This document shows, in pieces, positions 24,197 to 35,227 of a stretch of DNA of 64,000 bases (position 1 is the stretch's first letter; each line of letters starts with the position of its first letter). The stretch covers positions 13,288,534-13,352,533 of the forward strand of contig CAKAKS010000004.1 in the NCBI GenBank assembly GCA_916700875.1, given 5' to 3'. Both the position numbers and the translations under genes were made by a program. The DNA is from Sebastes aleutianus (taxonomy: Eukaryota; Chordata; Actinopteri; Perciformes; Sebastidae). The notes below the pieces were generated by a model, which worked only from the letters and a program-made list of their open reading frames with translations, had not been told where the DNA came from and made no database searches.

Positions 24197-25096
24197 GATT
24201 TGACTGTTATCAGGCCATTAAATAGGCATTATCAGTCGCTATAAGCACTGATGTTGGTCAATAAGGGCCTACTACGCCTAAAACCTTGTAAAAGTGAGAT
24301 TTAAAAGCAACATGTTCTAAATAGGGCTGTCAATTGATTGAAATATTTAAATGCGATTAATCGCATGACTGTACGCGAATAAATCACAATTTTTATCTGT
24401 TCAAAATGTCCCTTAAAGGGAGATTTGTCAAGTATTTAATGCTATTATCAACATGGGAGTGGGCAATTACGCTTGCTTTATGCAAATGTATGTATATATT
24501 TATTATTGGAAATCAATTTACAACACAAAACAATGACACATATTGTCCAGAAACCCTCACAAGTACTGCATTTAGCATAAAAAATAATGTGTTCAAATCA
24601 TAACACGGCAAACTCAAGCCCAACAGCTGTCAGTGTGTCAGTGTGTTGACTTGACTATGACTTGCCCCAAACTGCATGGGATCATCACAAAGAGGGCATG
24701 TCTGTAAAGGGGAGACTCGTTGGTACCAATAGAACCCATTTTCATTCACATATCTTAAGGTCAGAGGTCAAGGGACCTGTTTGAAAATGGCCATGCCAGT
24801 TTTTCCTAGCCATAAGTTTGGAGTGTTATTTAGCCATCTTAGTAACAAGCTATTATGACACGGTTGATAGCGATGGATTCCTTAGGCTTTTTATAGTTTC
24901 ATATGATACAAGTATATTCTCTCGAGTTGCATTGCTAGAGGTCACTGTCTTGTTCTTTTATACCTTCTTTTGGTGATCTACCATGTCAATAGATGATAAA
25001 ACCTACTATTGGGTGTAGTAAGCCCCTATTGACCCACATCTATGGTGCTTATAATGACCGATAACGCCTATTTAATGGCCTGATAACAGTCAAATC
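24197..25096. mobile_element. element with about 90-bp inverted arms enclosing family B copy 2
   Basis: The left arm from 24197 (gatttgactgttatcaggcc, then attaaataggcattatc) is repeated inverted up to 25096 (cgcctatttaatggcctgat, then aacagtcaaatc). The arms run about 85-95 bases with scattered mismatches. The enclosed family B sequence implies a nested insertion, or capture between the arms. Confidence 0.75.
24325..24955 (-). mobile_element. family B element, copy 2 (inverted, nested)
   Basis: Starts agggctgtcaattgattgaa and carries, in reverse orientation to copy 1, aaagggagatttgtcaagta, gggcatgtctgtaaagggga and aggtcagaggtcaaggga. The far end differs from copy 1 and appears degraded. It sits between the inverted arms of the element at 24197-25096. 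Confidence 0.7.
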
Positions 25097-27514
25097 AGCT
25101 GGCAGGGTACTGGTTTAGCTGTACCACAGAAATCTGATCTTGCTTGTGATATTTGTTTTTGGATGGGTTGAACTGTAATAGCTAATTTTAGGGACACCCA
25201 GGGAGGTTTTTATGATCCCATAAAACCAACCTCGTCGTTAAGCCGGTAGAAAAGGAAACAGTAGGACAACCCCCCAGCTACTAATTATCCCTAAAAAAAA
25301 CAAAACACGCTTCCAATCTCACTTCCTCGATTTCAGGGCCTGCTTTGCATGTTACATGGGTTCATATCAGCAAGGCGTGTGATAATGTAATCACATCACA
25401 GCCATGCTTGTTCAGCAGATGACTGAATCAGGGGATTGGCTGGCGATGAGACGAAGGCGTAATAATTGCACACGCGCGTGCAGAAAATTCGGAGAGAAGC
25501 CAGCAGGGCTCTGAGCCAACATGGAACCGACAAACACACACTTGCACACCCCACCCCCACTCTCGGTCCCATCTTATCCCCTTAACCCCTGTCTCCATCC
25601 TCCTCAAAATAGAGCAGCCCATCACTCACGTCCCCGTTTGTTATTCCCCCGCTCTGACACGGAGCAGTTGACACAAAGACGAAATGACAGGATATATAAA
25701 TATTTACACCCAGCATCAGAGGCCACGCCAGTCTGCCAACGCTCAAAGTTAGTGCTCTACAGTTACCGCCAGGGTGGCAACAATGGCAACATGTGGAACC
25801 ATTTATGAAACATGAATGGTTTGTCTGTGAGTGGTGTAAATAGAGTGTGGCAGCAGGCGCTCGCATAAATGAAGAGCCAATTCGACTCTAAAAGCAGCCC
25901 TCTGTGGTAATGGGCGGCACAAGAATGGCAACTATTTAGTCAAGTCGATGTGAGGAAACGATTTGGTCAGAGCGGTCGGAAAAACAAACACCTTGAAAAA
26001 GGTAAGACAAGGTTTTCCTCCTATTATGTTATTTCGTGCAAGAAAAACAAGCAGCTGAAAAAAGTCCTGAAACTCGAATGACCGCGGATGTGCTGCTGTG
26101 GCCCTCTGGGCGGCGGGTGACTCATGCACAACAAACCGCCGTGAAGCCACAAATAAGTGTGCAACAAAATATTTAAATCTAATGTGTATTTAGGAGTCGT
26201 TTGGTTTAAGGGGGCGCGGGAGAAGAGACAAGCTTTTAACAAGATGACCAAATCCTCTTCAGGCTACTTAAAAAAAAAAGAAAGAGATGAAAATATATAT
26301 GTAGGGAAATGAGTCTTTTATTGCAGCGGGTACATGAAAGAAATCCAAAAATATGGCCCCTTAATCATGCCGCTGGCAGCCATCCATTGAATTAAAACAT
26401 GGCTGGAACATAGCTGACCCTCAGCCACGAATAGAGCGGACTTAATGCTTTGTAATTTAAGCTCCTAATACCTTTGAGGGCTTTCAATTTAAAAGAATCA
26501 CCCCCAAATGACCAATTAAAAGATCTCTGTTGCAAGTTGCAGCCTGTTGCGTTTATGAATGCTGTGAGGCCATTTGTTTATTTTCCTGCTTTCACTCCCC
26601 TCTCTCTCTAACGATGTGTTAGCCGTTCAGGGATGATAAAAGCTGCTCAGTCTGTGGCTGTAAAACAAGTCTGCCGGTTGCACTCCTCAGAGACGTGGCC
26701 CTCAGCTTGGCCTGTGAAGGCATTGTTTACACCACAGTTTATAACCTTTAAAAGCCTTCCAAGCCGACACCCAGGAACACTTGTTAAATACAACACTTTA
26801 TTAATACGGTCTACTGTATCTCCGGGGCTTTGAGCAACAATAACGCCGAAAATGCTTTGTCGAAAAAACCTTCGCTAATTCATATCCTTTCCTGAAAATG
26901 GGGATATAAAGCCTTTCAACACCCCTCCTAAAACAATTCTATAACTGACAACCGTTGGAGCCATTGGACCTTTGCTGGAGCTATATTCAGACCTGTTTTT
27001 TCGCGAAAGAGTACATTCTGTATAAACATTTTGAGCGTAGCTGCTGAACTGTACAGTGTACTTTCTTTCTGAAACCCTGCATTTGTAAAACCGCCACACA
27101 AAGCAGAAAGTGGTCTTTAGGCTGTAGCATCCTCTCCACAGTAGCAGCTCTGTCAGCCAAGTGTTGTGCCAAGTCAGAAAAACCACCATCCCCAGTGGGG
27201 TCAAACCCATGCGAGGCACGCCCTTCCACAGTCAGGCCACAATCACACGGAGAGAAAGAAGTGCTGTCACTGGAAGGCACTCAGACAAACCTTGACCTTG
27301 GTTTCTCGTGACGGGTCACAACCACTCTTTGGGCTCTGTATTGTTTGACTCCATTTCTTTTATACCAGGCTGGCTGAAACACCCACAATGGAGTAGCTGC
27401 AGACCCAGTGACACGAGCTACTAAAGGAAATAAGAATATCACTCTTTTATTTCCTTCACCTACTGTCACCCCAACCTTGAATACAGAAAAGACTGGTTTT
27501 CTATCTCATGCCGG

Positions 27515-27645
27515 AATAGATTAGTTCTAACTGCAGTTGATTAATCTATTTCTTATTTCTCTCTAATTGTTTAACCTCGAAAGTGTCAGAAAATTGTGAA
27601 AAATGAATGGCGAGTCCAAGGTGATGTTGTGAAACTGCTTGTTTT
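27515..27645 (+). repeat. family J short interspersed repeat, copy 1
   Basis: Strings gattaatctatttcttattt, gtgtcagaaaattgtgaaaa and gtccaaggtgatgttg correspond to the inverted segment at 52600-52765. Recognised as a common teleost repeat. Confidence 0.65.
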
Positions 27646-27771
27646 GTATCTGTGAAAAAACGTTTCCTTTCAAAGGAACAGTTTGGTTTCTTGCCAAGGA
27701 CTACACGTGAAAATAGATACTACTCAACCTTCGAGTCTATTTACCACAAAACTGTACGTTTATGTCCTAGC

Positions 27772-28285
27772 CGTAGACTGTATATAAAGAAGGACGACAT
27801 GACAGCTCTCCAAAAGTGAAGCCAAAACATCTCCATCACCCCCTGGTGGCTAGTTGCAGTATAGATCATAAAGCCCGCCCCCTAAACGTTAGCAGATGGG
27901 ACATGGGTCAAACTAAAAAGTCAAAGTACACCTCAGATTAACCTTTTCAAAAGATGGTTTATGTCATTTTAGGTAGTTCTTTTCCGTAATATATGTTCAA
28001 GTGTTAATTTTTCTGATACGTTTGGTTTTAATTAGTTATTTGATGCTGTAAAAAGGGGGTGAGACGACAGCTGTGATGCTCTCTCGCTAGCAAGCTGGGG
28101 CCGTGCTTGGCTCGCGATTGGTTCGATGGTGCGGCTCCACCGCCCGATTACTACTGCAAAGAGTCTGGTTCTAAATGACGTCAAAAGCGCAAGATGGCAG
28201 CGCCCATATCCGGGATATTTTGGCTTCCTTTCTGTACAGTGGGAGGAAGTGGAGACGCGTCGTCCATCTATATAAACAGTCTATG
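27772..28285. mobile_element. 514-bp terminal-inverted-repeat element (CATAGACTGTATATAA type)
   Basis: Left end cgtagactgtatataaagaa with ggacgac and right end gtcgtccatctatataaaca with gtctatg are inverted repeats of about 27 bases with a few mismatches. The body includes ccccctggtggctag. Non-coding; this end sequence is very common in fish genomes. Confidence 0.75.
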
Positions 28286-29204
28286 CTCCTATAGCTTTAA
28301 GACTCAAGCCAAATCTCTAAATGTATGTCTGTGTATGTCCAGAAAGATAAGGTTGGCCAGAGCAGAGTGGGAGTATTGTGCTGTTGTTGTGATCCACAGG
28401 GGTATATTTAATGTGTTTGTAGTCCTCCCAGCTCGGCTGAAGAGGAGCCATGGCTGCCTCGCTCTACACATTCTCAACAACCAGGGATTACACTACATTA
28501 CATGGAGCACAATGACACACAAAAGAGAATGATAACAGGTTTAACAAGAAGATTCTCTTCCCGCACACACTGTGTGTGTGTGCATGTATGCGTGCGTACG
28601 TGTCGGCGTATTCTGTAATGAATCATAGCTCTTTTTGCATTTATTGCAAAAAAGGCAAGGGCTGTAATTTGGCAATGTCGGAAAAAGGCTTTGTATACCG
28701 TATGACTCGGAACAAAGAGATGTGTTTGAACCGCACAAAGACTATCATCAGGCCATAAGTATAACTGTGTAGGCAGTGATAAATAGATGTCTTCATGAGA
28801 CCATGGGCATTAGCAGCTGCCTCTGCAAAGGTGCTGATTCTTACACAAGAAAGGTGAGAATAAATAAGATTGGGATATAAGTTAACAAAGCATAATGATG
28901 AAAACCTGCGTTAAAAAATTCTGCTTTCTGTCCCCTTATGACAACAAAACAAACCTCTAGAAATGCAAAGTCAGCAGAGCTTCAGAGCTTTAAAAACCAG
29001 GGCAACAAAGCTGATGTGTAGACAAGTCAACAAGCTTATGAGCTCAGAAACTTTTAGGGGTCAACAGCATTAACAAGCCAGTTAAATGTACATGCATACT
29101 GCACGTTTCTGCATCGGTGCAATTTAATTCTATGAACAACAATGCCACCTTTTAATAGTTTGAATGCAGACGTGAGGGAATGAGTTGACTGCCTCTGGTT
29201 TCCC

Positions 29205-29760
29205 CATAGACTGTATCTAAGAAGTGGACGTAGTCACCGTGACGTCACCCACTGGTTTGTGGACTGCCGTTTTGAAGCCTCGAGTTCGGCATTTTGGCCG
29301 TCGCTATCTTGTTTTTTTGCAACCAGAAGTGACACTAGAGATTGGAGCTAAGTACAACCAAACACTGAATACTGAAACTTTCATGAACTGAAAACACACT
29401 GTGAATGGGTTAAAGATATAAGACAAAAACGGACAACTCCCCGACCGGACAATGCCGTGGTTTATGGTCTATTTGACTCTGAATGGGACCATAATTTACT
29501 AAATGAACATCATGCTGTATTGAAGAAGACTTGAAACTAGCGATTGAGACCATAAACTCATGTTTACAATGTTTACTGAGGTAATAAATCAAGTGAGAAG
29601 TAGGGTCATTTTCTCATAGACTTCTATACAATACGACTTCCTTTTGCAACCAGAGGAGTTGCCCCCTGCTGGCTATTAGAAAGAATGCAAGTTAAAGGCA
29701 CTTCCTCATTGGCTTCACTTTTTTTAATACCAGGAGGTTGCCCACTGGGTTTCCCATGTA
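29205..29760. mobile_element. CATAGACTGTAT-type interspersed repeat, second subfamily
   Basis: Begins catagactgtatctaagaag and contains gtgacgtcacccactggttt, ccgttttgaagcctcgagtt and ccttttgcaaccagaggagt with ccccctgctgg. Recognised as an abundant teleost repeat. The right end is approximate. Confidence 0.65.
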
Positions 29761-31159
29761 GCCTAACCCCAAAAGAAGGTAAGTGTAAACTGACTTTATA
29801 GCTTTTACCATACACAATCTCTTATTATATAATACTGTATGTCTCCAATGAAGCTACAGTCTTTTATATATATACGAAACCACTGTATCATCACATCTGA
29901 TCATTCAGACACCGAGCCACAGGCAGTGAAGCCTCTGAGATCCTCTCACTTTCTTTTCTCTTCTTCTGTACAGTAGGCTTTGTGTTAGTGAACCATGTCT
30001 GATTACTAACTGAAATGTCAACCCTTTTTATTAATGCTCCCACATTTCAACCAAAGCATTAAGCCACCCGAGCTTAATGGGCCATTCTTGTACATTAGCG
30101 AACACAAACGCGTTGACCACAGCTGACCCACTGGCTGCCGTGTGATCCCCCTCATGCAGAAAGAAAGCACAAGGCAGGAACGTATTACGTTAGCCGGGCA
30201 GTTAGTCATCATCATTGCACTCAATTGGCGCAGAGGGAAGAGTGCCACCTCGGCTAACAATGAAGTGACAAAGACTTGCGAAGAAAGAGAGAGAAGGTTG
30301 TAGAGGAAGAGTCGTTGTGTATGTGCCGGGCGGCGTCAATGGAGTCTTTGCATGCATGTGGATCTTTGAATACACGCGGTGACCTTGTTCGCAGAATCTT
30401 ATGTGATTATCGGACTGGGACTCTGCTGGACTGAAAACAGCTCAATGACATTTTGCTGCTTTGCACAGGGTAGACAGAACTGCTATTGATCGCTATCGAT
30501 GCTTTCTTTCGACTAAGTTCATTTCATTACAGTTTAGTTGTTCAATAGCAATGTAACTGTAAACTGCAGAGCCATGTAGTAAAGGCATACGAGGAAGGTT
30601 GTGTCTGCTTTGTGTATCAAGGGAAGATATTATTGTGCTAAAAGACTGAAGCTAAAGCGCCATGTTCCAAACAATGGCACCTTGTAGCCTCGGCCATCAG
30701 TGTATGAATGTGTGTGTGAATGGGTGAATGCCGAAATGTAGTGGTCGGAAGACTAGAAAGGCGTTACTGTATATAAATACAAGTCCATTTAACGGATAAA
30801 AACGTAATTTTCATTTTAAACAACACACAATCCCAACATTTCAGTCATCTAGTTACCCAATACAAATGTCAAGGTGCTCCACTTTTTTCTTTCTTTGGTC
30901 ATCAATTTGCTTACAACTAAGAGCTGATGGCATGTGTCCAAGAGTGTTTATGTCTCCTAGCAACAGCAAAGTGTCCTGATGTCTTACAAATCTAACCATG
31001 TGGAGGAAATAATGTGATGAAGGTTAGAGTGAAGGAATGGATAAATGAATGCAGAGAGAGGACATATAAAAAAAATTACATACAGAAATATAATTATGGA
31101 AGGAAATAAAAAAAACCTCAATGAGTCGGATCGATGATGTCACCCCGGTGCGTGTTTAC

Positions 31160-31310
31160 CTGAGTGTGGGACGAGCGGGTGCTCTGTCTTGTGACAGGGC
31201 GATTCAGGCAGCAGCACCGGCCCTCTCCTACCAGCCGCTCCTCCTCCGGGCCGCAGGACCAGCATGCACTGCAGCAGCAGCAGTGCATGCTGGGAAACAG
31301 GGCGTCCCAT
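31160..31310 (-). CDS. sema5a: sema5a coding exon 1 (start codon, signal peptide)
   Basis: First coding exon of a class 5 semaphorin, a membrane guidance protein that acts outside the cell through plexins and proteoglycans (family knowledge). The ATG is at 31310-31308; an in-frame TGA lies 27 bases upstream, so translation cannot begin earlier in this frame. It encodes 50 residues plus one base (phase 1). Residues 9-19 (ALLLLQCMLVL) form a hydrophobic signal-peptide core, followed by a Gly/Ala/Arg/Pro-rich stretch with likely cleavage around 24-27. Residues 39-46 (CHKTEHPL) match the CQRTEHPV that begins the mature part of human SEMA5A as I recall it. The donor after 31160 reads gtaaac. The start context is mediocre: C at -3, G at +4. 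The signal peptide itself is not conserved in sequence, so the identification rests on the CxxTEHP motif and on correct joining to exon 2. Confidence 0.88.
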
Positions 31311-31379
31311 GCGGGGGTTCCTTGGCTTGGCTCACTTCTCCTCAGGCCTCAGGGGCCCAAGAGCATTGGAGAGACACAC
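31311..31379 (-). other. sema5a: sema5a 5' UTR part of first coding exon
   Basis: On the minus strand a pyrimidine-rich tract ending tctcttttcag precedes 31379, a good splice acceptor. This gives 69 bases of 5' UTR before the ATG and implies at least one upstream non-coding exon. The leader contains one small upstream ORF (31366-31349). If the acceptor is not used, transcription could instead start nearby, but I see no TATA box or CpG island supporting that. Confidence 0.6.
31349..31366 (-). other. upstream ORF in the sema5a leader (5 codons plus stop)
   Basis: Minus-strand ATG at 31366-31364 reads Met-Leu-Leu-Gly-Pro and stops at a TGA ending at 31349. It lies 38 bases upstream of the sema5a ATG and in a different frame. 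Its context (C at -3, C at +4) is weak, so leaky scanning is likely. It is only relevant if the transcript includes this stretch, as the acceptor at 31380 suggests. Confidence 0.45.
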
Positions 31380-31712
31380 CTGAAAAGAGACGGATTCGGG
31401 GTTTAAAACAAAGACTTATTTTCACATTAGTTTTAAATCAAAGCGCCGAAAAAGCTTGATACTGTATAGCACCTCGCTACACGCACAGAGGATTCACTCC
31501 GGGAGATGAAAAGCAGCGAAAATAAATCCTGACAAAAAGGGAGCGAGGGAGAGAGGTGCAAAGAGAGGAGAGAGTGTGACAGATTGTGGGGGGAAAAGTG
31601 TTTGGAGTTTTGCTGAGTAAAACCAGCCTGTGTGCTCCCAGAGACCTCACACCTCTCACCTCTGACACCCAGAGCATGAATCAGACATAGCTCTGCATTA
31701 CCTCAAACACCT

Positions 31713-31714
<2 letters not shown>

Positions 31715-31751
<37 letters not shown>
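31715..31751. repeat. TG microsatellite, about 18 units
   Basis: Uninterrupted TG repeat starting 336 bases upstream of the first sema5a coding exon on its strand. Confidence 0.95.
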
Positions 31752-31754
<3 letters not shown>

Positions 31755-32329
31755 CTAATATCTGAAATGATAGTCTTTGTTTCCACTGCAGAGCTTTGTT
31801 GTAGGGCAGCAATAGTTCAACGTGTGCTGTGTGTGTGTTTGCATAAGCGTGTTTTTTCATGATTAAGAGTCTATTTGTTTGCGTGAATATGTGACTGATA
31901 TATGCACGGAGCGGCGCCGCACAGCACTCCTCGCGGGTCAATTAAATCCTATAGCTGCTGTAAATCTGACATGTTTGTATTCGCAACCGAGCCCCCAAAT
32001 TGCCGGATGTGATTATTATTATATAATGCTTACTGCGGATTCATGCTTCCCAGAAAAGTCCTTGCCCGCCGCAAGAACAACAAAGCAGTTTCCACAACTC
32101 AATCGCCCGTGATTTCTTTTCTACGTGGGGGTGAATTGATGAGCAGTCTAGACCGTCCACATCATTACTTTTTAATCATTTATGTGATGCTATTACCGAG
32201 AATGATTCATGCTGCGCGCAACAGAAGAATAAGCCTCCCCTGACTGTATACCCCGTTTTGAGCAGTGTGTGTGGCGGAGTGTGTAAAGATACCGAGGATC
32301 TCAGCTGTAAAGTGCAATGGCATTTGCTT

Positions 32330-33176
32330 AAAGCTGCAGTGGGTAAAAATGGAGCAAATATGATTAAAAAAAGTTATTTTTATAAAACGGTCACTATAAC
32401 CTGACAGCATGAGACAGGTAATCTGAAAAAATCTGTCTTCTGGTGTCCTCCAGTTAATATGTCAGAATATAGGAGGTTTTTCTTTTGAGTAAATCACATA
32501 ATGCTCCATTGGCTACAGAACTTCATGCTATTTTTGAGAAAAGCTGAAGCTGAAATCCTGAAATTTTTGGTGCTTGGATGATGACAAAATGGAATGGCTA
32601 TTAAATTTTAATGCTTATAAGTTGGCTAGTATCATTTTTAATTTATACTGCTACTCTGGTTTCTGCCTTTACAATAGTAATAAAATAAAATAAAATCAGA
32701 TCCAGTGCTCCTAATGGCATCTGCAAGATTTCAGGAGGAAAACAACCAATCAGAGCCGAGCTGGAGTCCGCCGTCCAGCTGCCGTTTATGAGCAGCTGTC
32801 AATCACTCAAAAAGTCAGATAAAACGGTCAACAGTGCTGATCAAATATGATTCAATGTCCTGGTACTATAATGCCTATTTCTCGCCTCAAATGTTTTCAG
32901 AAACAACTTGTCGTCTACTCTTTAGCTGTGAAATGAGAAAGTTTGTGCAGCCATGTTGAGATCCGTTGAGGAAATACCAAGCACCGCCCACCAGCCGGAG
33001 CACAGCCAATAGGAATGCTCTCTCACTGAAATGACCCGTGTTTGACCATAGTCTCCCGTCATGGGCTAAATTTTCTCAAGTCTAAGTCTAGTTATCTCTC
33101 TGAACACTTGAATTACAATATGCTGAAAGGTTATTATTTTGCCCAATGATGCCAAAAACATTCTGCCTACTGCAGG
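32330..33176 (-). mobile_element. family C repeat, copy 2 (inverted relative to copy 1)
   Basis: Begins aaagctgcagtgggtaaaaa and ends cattctgcctactgcagg, inverted-repeat-like ends (gcagtgggtaaaa / ttctgcctactgc). It contains accaatcagagccgagctgg and ccaagcaccgcccacc. The region 32460-32700 is AT-rich and absent from copy 1, possibly a further insertion. Confidence 0.8.
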
Positions 33177-34205
33177 TTTCATAACAGAAAATGTATTCTG
33201 CTGTCGACCCTGTGGAGCTATCTTATTATTTTATTGCATGTGAAAATAGGATTTTCATCTGTTGTCAAGTCAGTGGGAAATAAATGGTGCTTTGTAGAGC
33301 AAGAACAGTACAATCCTGCCTCCATGACAGAGTTGATTCTGTGTGAATGGTGGGTTGCAAATAAGCAAAAACTATTAATACCCTGTTGTTGTTGGAGGGC
33401 AGCAAAATATGCAAAAAAAGAATTCAAAACTGAAGTGAAGTGGTGAACATTTCCTCAGACAAACCTCTCTCTGAAGTATGAATCCCCCTTTAGTGCTGGT
33501 GCTGGAAAGCTTTGAGCGGCTCTGGTGTAGAACATACATACAGTAAGGCACCTCTCTCGTCCTGCTTTCAAATGAAAACCCCTCATGCTGTGAATGTGGT
33601 GGTTTTATTTCATTTTCTCCGCGAATGGAAAGTTTACTCTGCCTTCAGTGTGCATGAAAAGCCTCCGCGACCTTGGGGCCTATATGGAATTCATTCAAAG
33701 TCCAGCGTATGAATGTAGGCAGCGGGGTCACGTGGTTCGCCTTCACCCACAGAGTAATGTAAAACACCTGTCATCCACAGCGGGGGGAAAGCGAGTGACA
33801 GCCAGTGCCAGTTGCCTCTCCTTGTTCTTTTTCCCTTTCGTCTCGACGGTTCACACGTCAGCTTCTGTGCTCCTTTTGCAGCTTTGCTTTAGTCAGCCTG
33901 TCGCTTAAGATGTCACTTTTCTTTGTCTGCTAGTTGCCTTGACAGTCTTTGACTTTTTTTTATCCCCCGTCACCAAAAAGCCATTTTACCTGTTGCAGTT
34001 GAAAGCGAGCGAGTCATTTCCCCCCAGGTAGTCTCTCACTAGGACATTCCTCTTGTCATTTTTAATTCTACAGACCTTTAGGTCGGCATTCGCTTGGGGA
34101 AAATATAATGAGATTACTGATGTTTTTACAGTTGTGTGCGTGCTGGTATGGTCAGAGAGGGCAGCGCTATAAGTATTGTATTGTATTATACATATGTCCC
34201 CAACA

Positions 34206-34226
34206 CGCATGCACACACACACACAC
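34206..34226. repeat. short CA microsatellite
   Basis: About 9 CA units; a second short CA run lies at about 34350-34362. Confidence 0.8.
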
Positions 34227-34729
34227 CCACATGTATGCAGAGGGCTGGCTGACAGGAGCAGGAGCTGTGGCCACTGAGCTGTGCGCTCTTTGTTGACCTC
34301 GCTGCCTCTGCAACAGCCCTGAACACAACCTCGTCATCTCTGCACATGCACACACACACACAAAACATGTGCATGTTCAGAAAACAAAGTTCCGATATCA
34401 CATATATGTACAATCAGTAATGTGATTTCAAGAACAAGCCGCTATGTAAAAAAATGGTATTATTATCATCAGTTTCTTTATCACTCATCTTTTCATCTGG
34501 TTTTACTGATTCACAGCGTGTCTTAAAACCCATTGTAGTTGGATTTAATATTTAAAAGGTGCCCTGTGGAGATTTCAAGTGAAAAAAAACCCACAAAAGC
34601 ACCACCAAAACACATTGTGTGTGTATCCTGGAGGTCAAACAAATGTGTTATATGTGTAATATATTTCCCTCAATATCAAACACTTGCAAAGCAAATCTTT
34701 GAATATTTAAAATCATGCTGTGTTTCCAT

Positions 34730-35227
34730 GGTCGTGTCTAGAAGTAAAATAAAATCAGATCAGATAACCCACAATTTGGGAAACTCTGGCGAGATGGTTA
34801 AGGTTAGTCATTGTTGTGAAATAAACCCCGACAGGGCGATGCGATGCGGTGTTGCATCGCCCTGAAGTGGTTTATTTCACAATAATGACCGGCTAGCTGT
34901 ACATTATCCTGCTGTTTTACACGGCTATTTACTTAAGAAATCAATAATTCAACACAAAAATGGTCTGCCAGAGTCTGACATCAAAACTGCGTCCATAGCA
35001 ACAGTCTGTTATACATAGCAACAATCTGCTATACATAAATAACACACTGTAGAATGCCGTGATTGACCAATCAGAATCGAGTATTCAACAAAGTCGTGTA
35101 ATAAAGTTATGCATTGACCTTGAATGGTTAAGGTTAGGATAGGTCGTTGGGCAGCTAGTCTCGCGAGTGTACTTGTACACGTTTTTTCAAGTTTTCGCAA
35201 TTAGCTGGTTACCTTCTAGACACGATC
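34730..35227. mobile_element. family E inverted-repeat element, interrupted by a family D insertion
   Basis: Ends ggtcgtgtctagaag (34730-34744) and cttctagacacgatc (35213-35227) are 15-base inverted repeats with one mismatch. The 10-base gtgtttccat flanks it directly on both sides (34720-34729 and 35228-35237), a likely target-site duplication. Its interior matches 4356-4492 except for the inserted block 34808-35123. Confidence 0.8.
34808..35123 (+). mobile_element. family D element, copy 2, inserted in family E
   Basis: Matches 21798-22080: tcattgttgtgaaataaacc, gcatcgccctgaagtggttt, attcaacaaagtcgtgtaat. The 14-base atggttaaggttag borders it on both sides (34794-34807 and 35124-35137), while the uninterrupted relative at 4356-4492 has it once. 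The outer part of the left hairpin arm is missing compared with copy 1. Confidence 0.8.

Larger units (their letters stand above)
21226..31159 (-). other. sema5a: sema5a intron 1 (after first coding exon)
   Basis: A 9,934-base intron of phase 1. It contains repeats at 21630-21775, 21798-22080, 24197-25096 (nested), 27515-27645, 27772-28285 and 29205-29760, and several TG microsatellites. Long introns near the 5' end are usual for SEMA5A. No coding segment was recognised. Confidence 0.85.

Noticed and set aside
28567..28600. Possible tRNA or small RNA hairpin around a TG-rich stretch
   Set aside because: The pairing is only between short CA and TG runs (cacacac / gtgtgtg), a property of simple repeats.
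31460..31700. CpG-island promoter immediately upstream of the first coding exon
   Set aside because: CG dinucleotides are sparse and scattered, there is no TATA box at a sensible place, and the strong acceptor at 31380 argues that this is intron.
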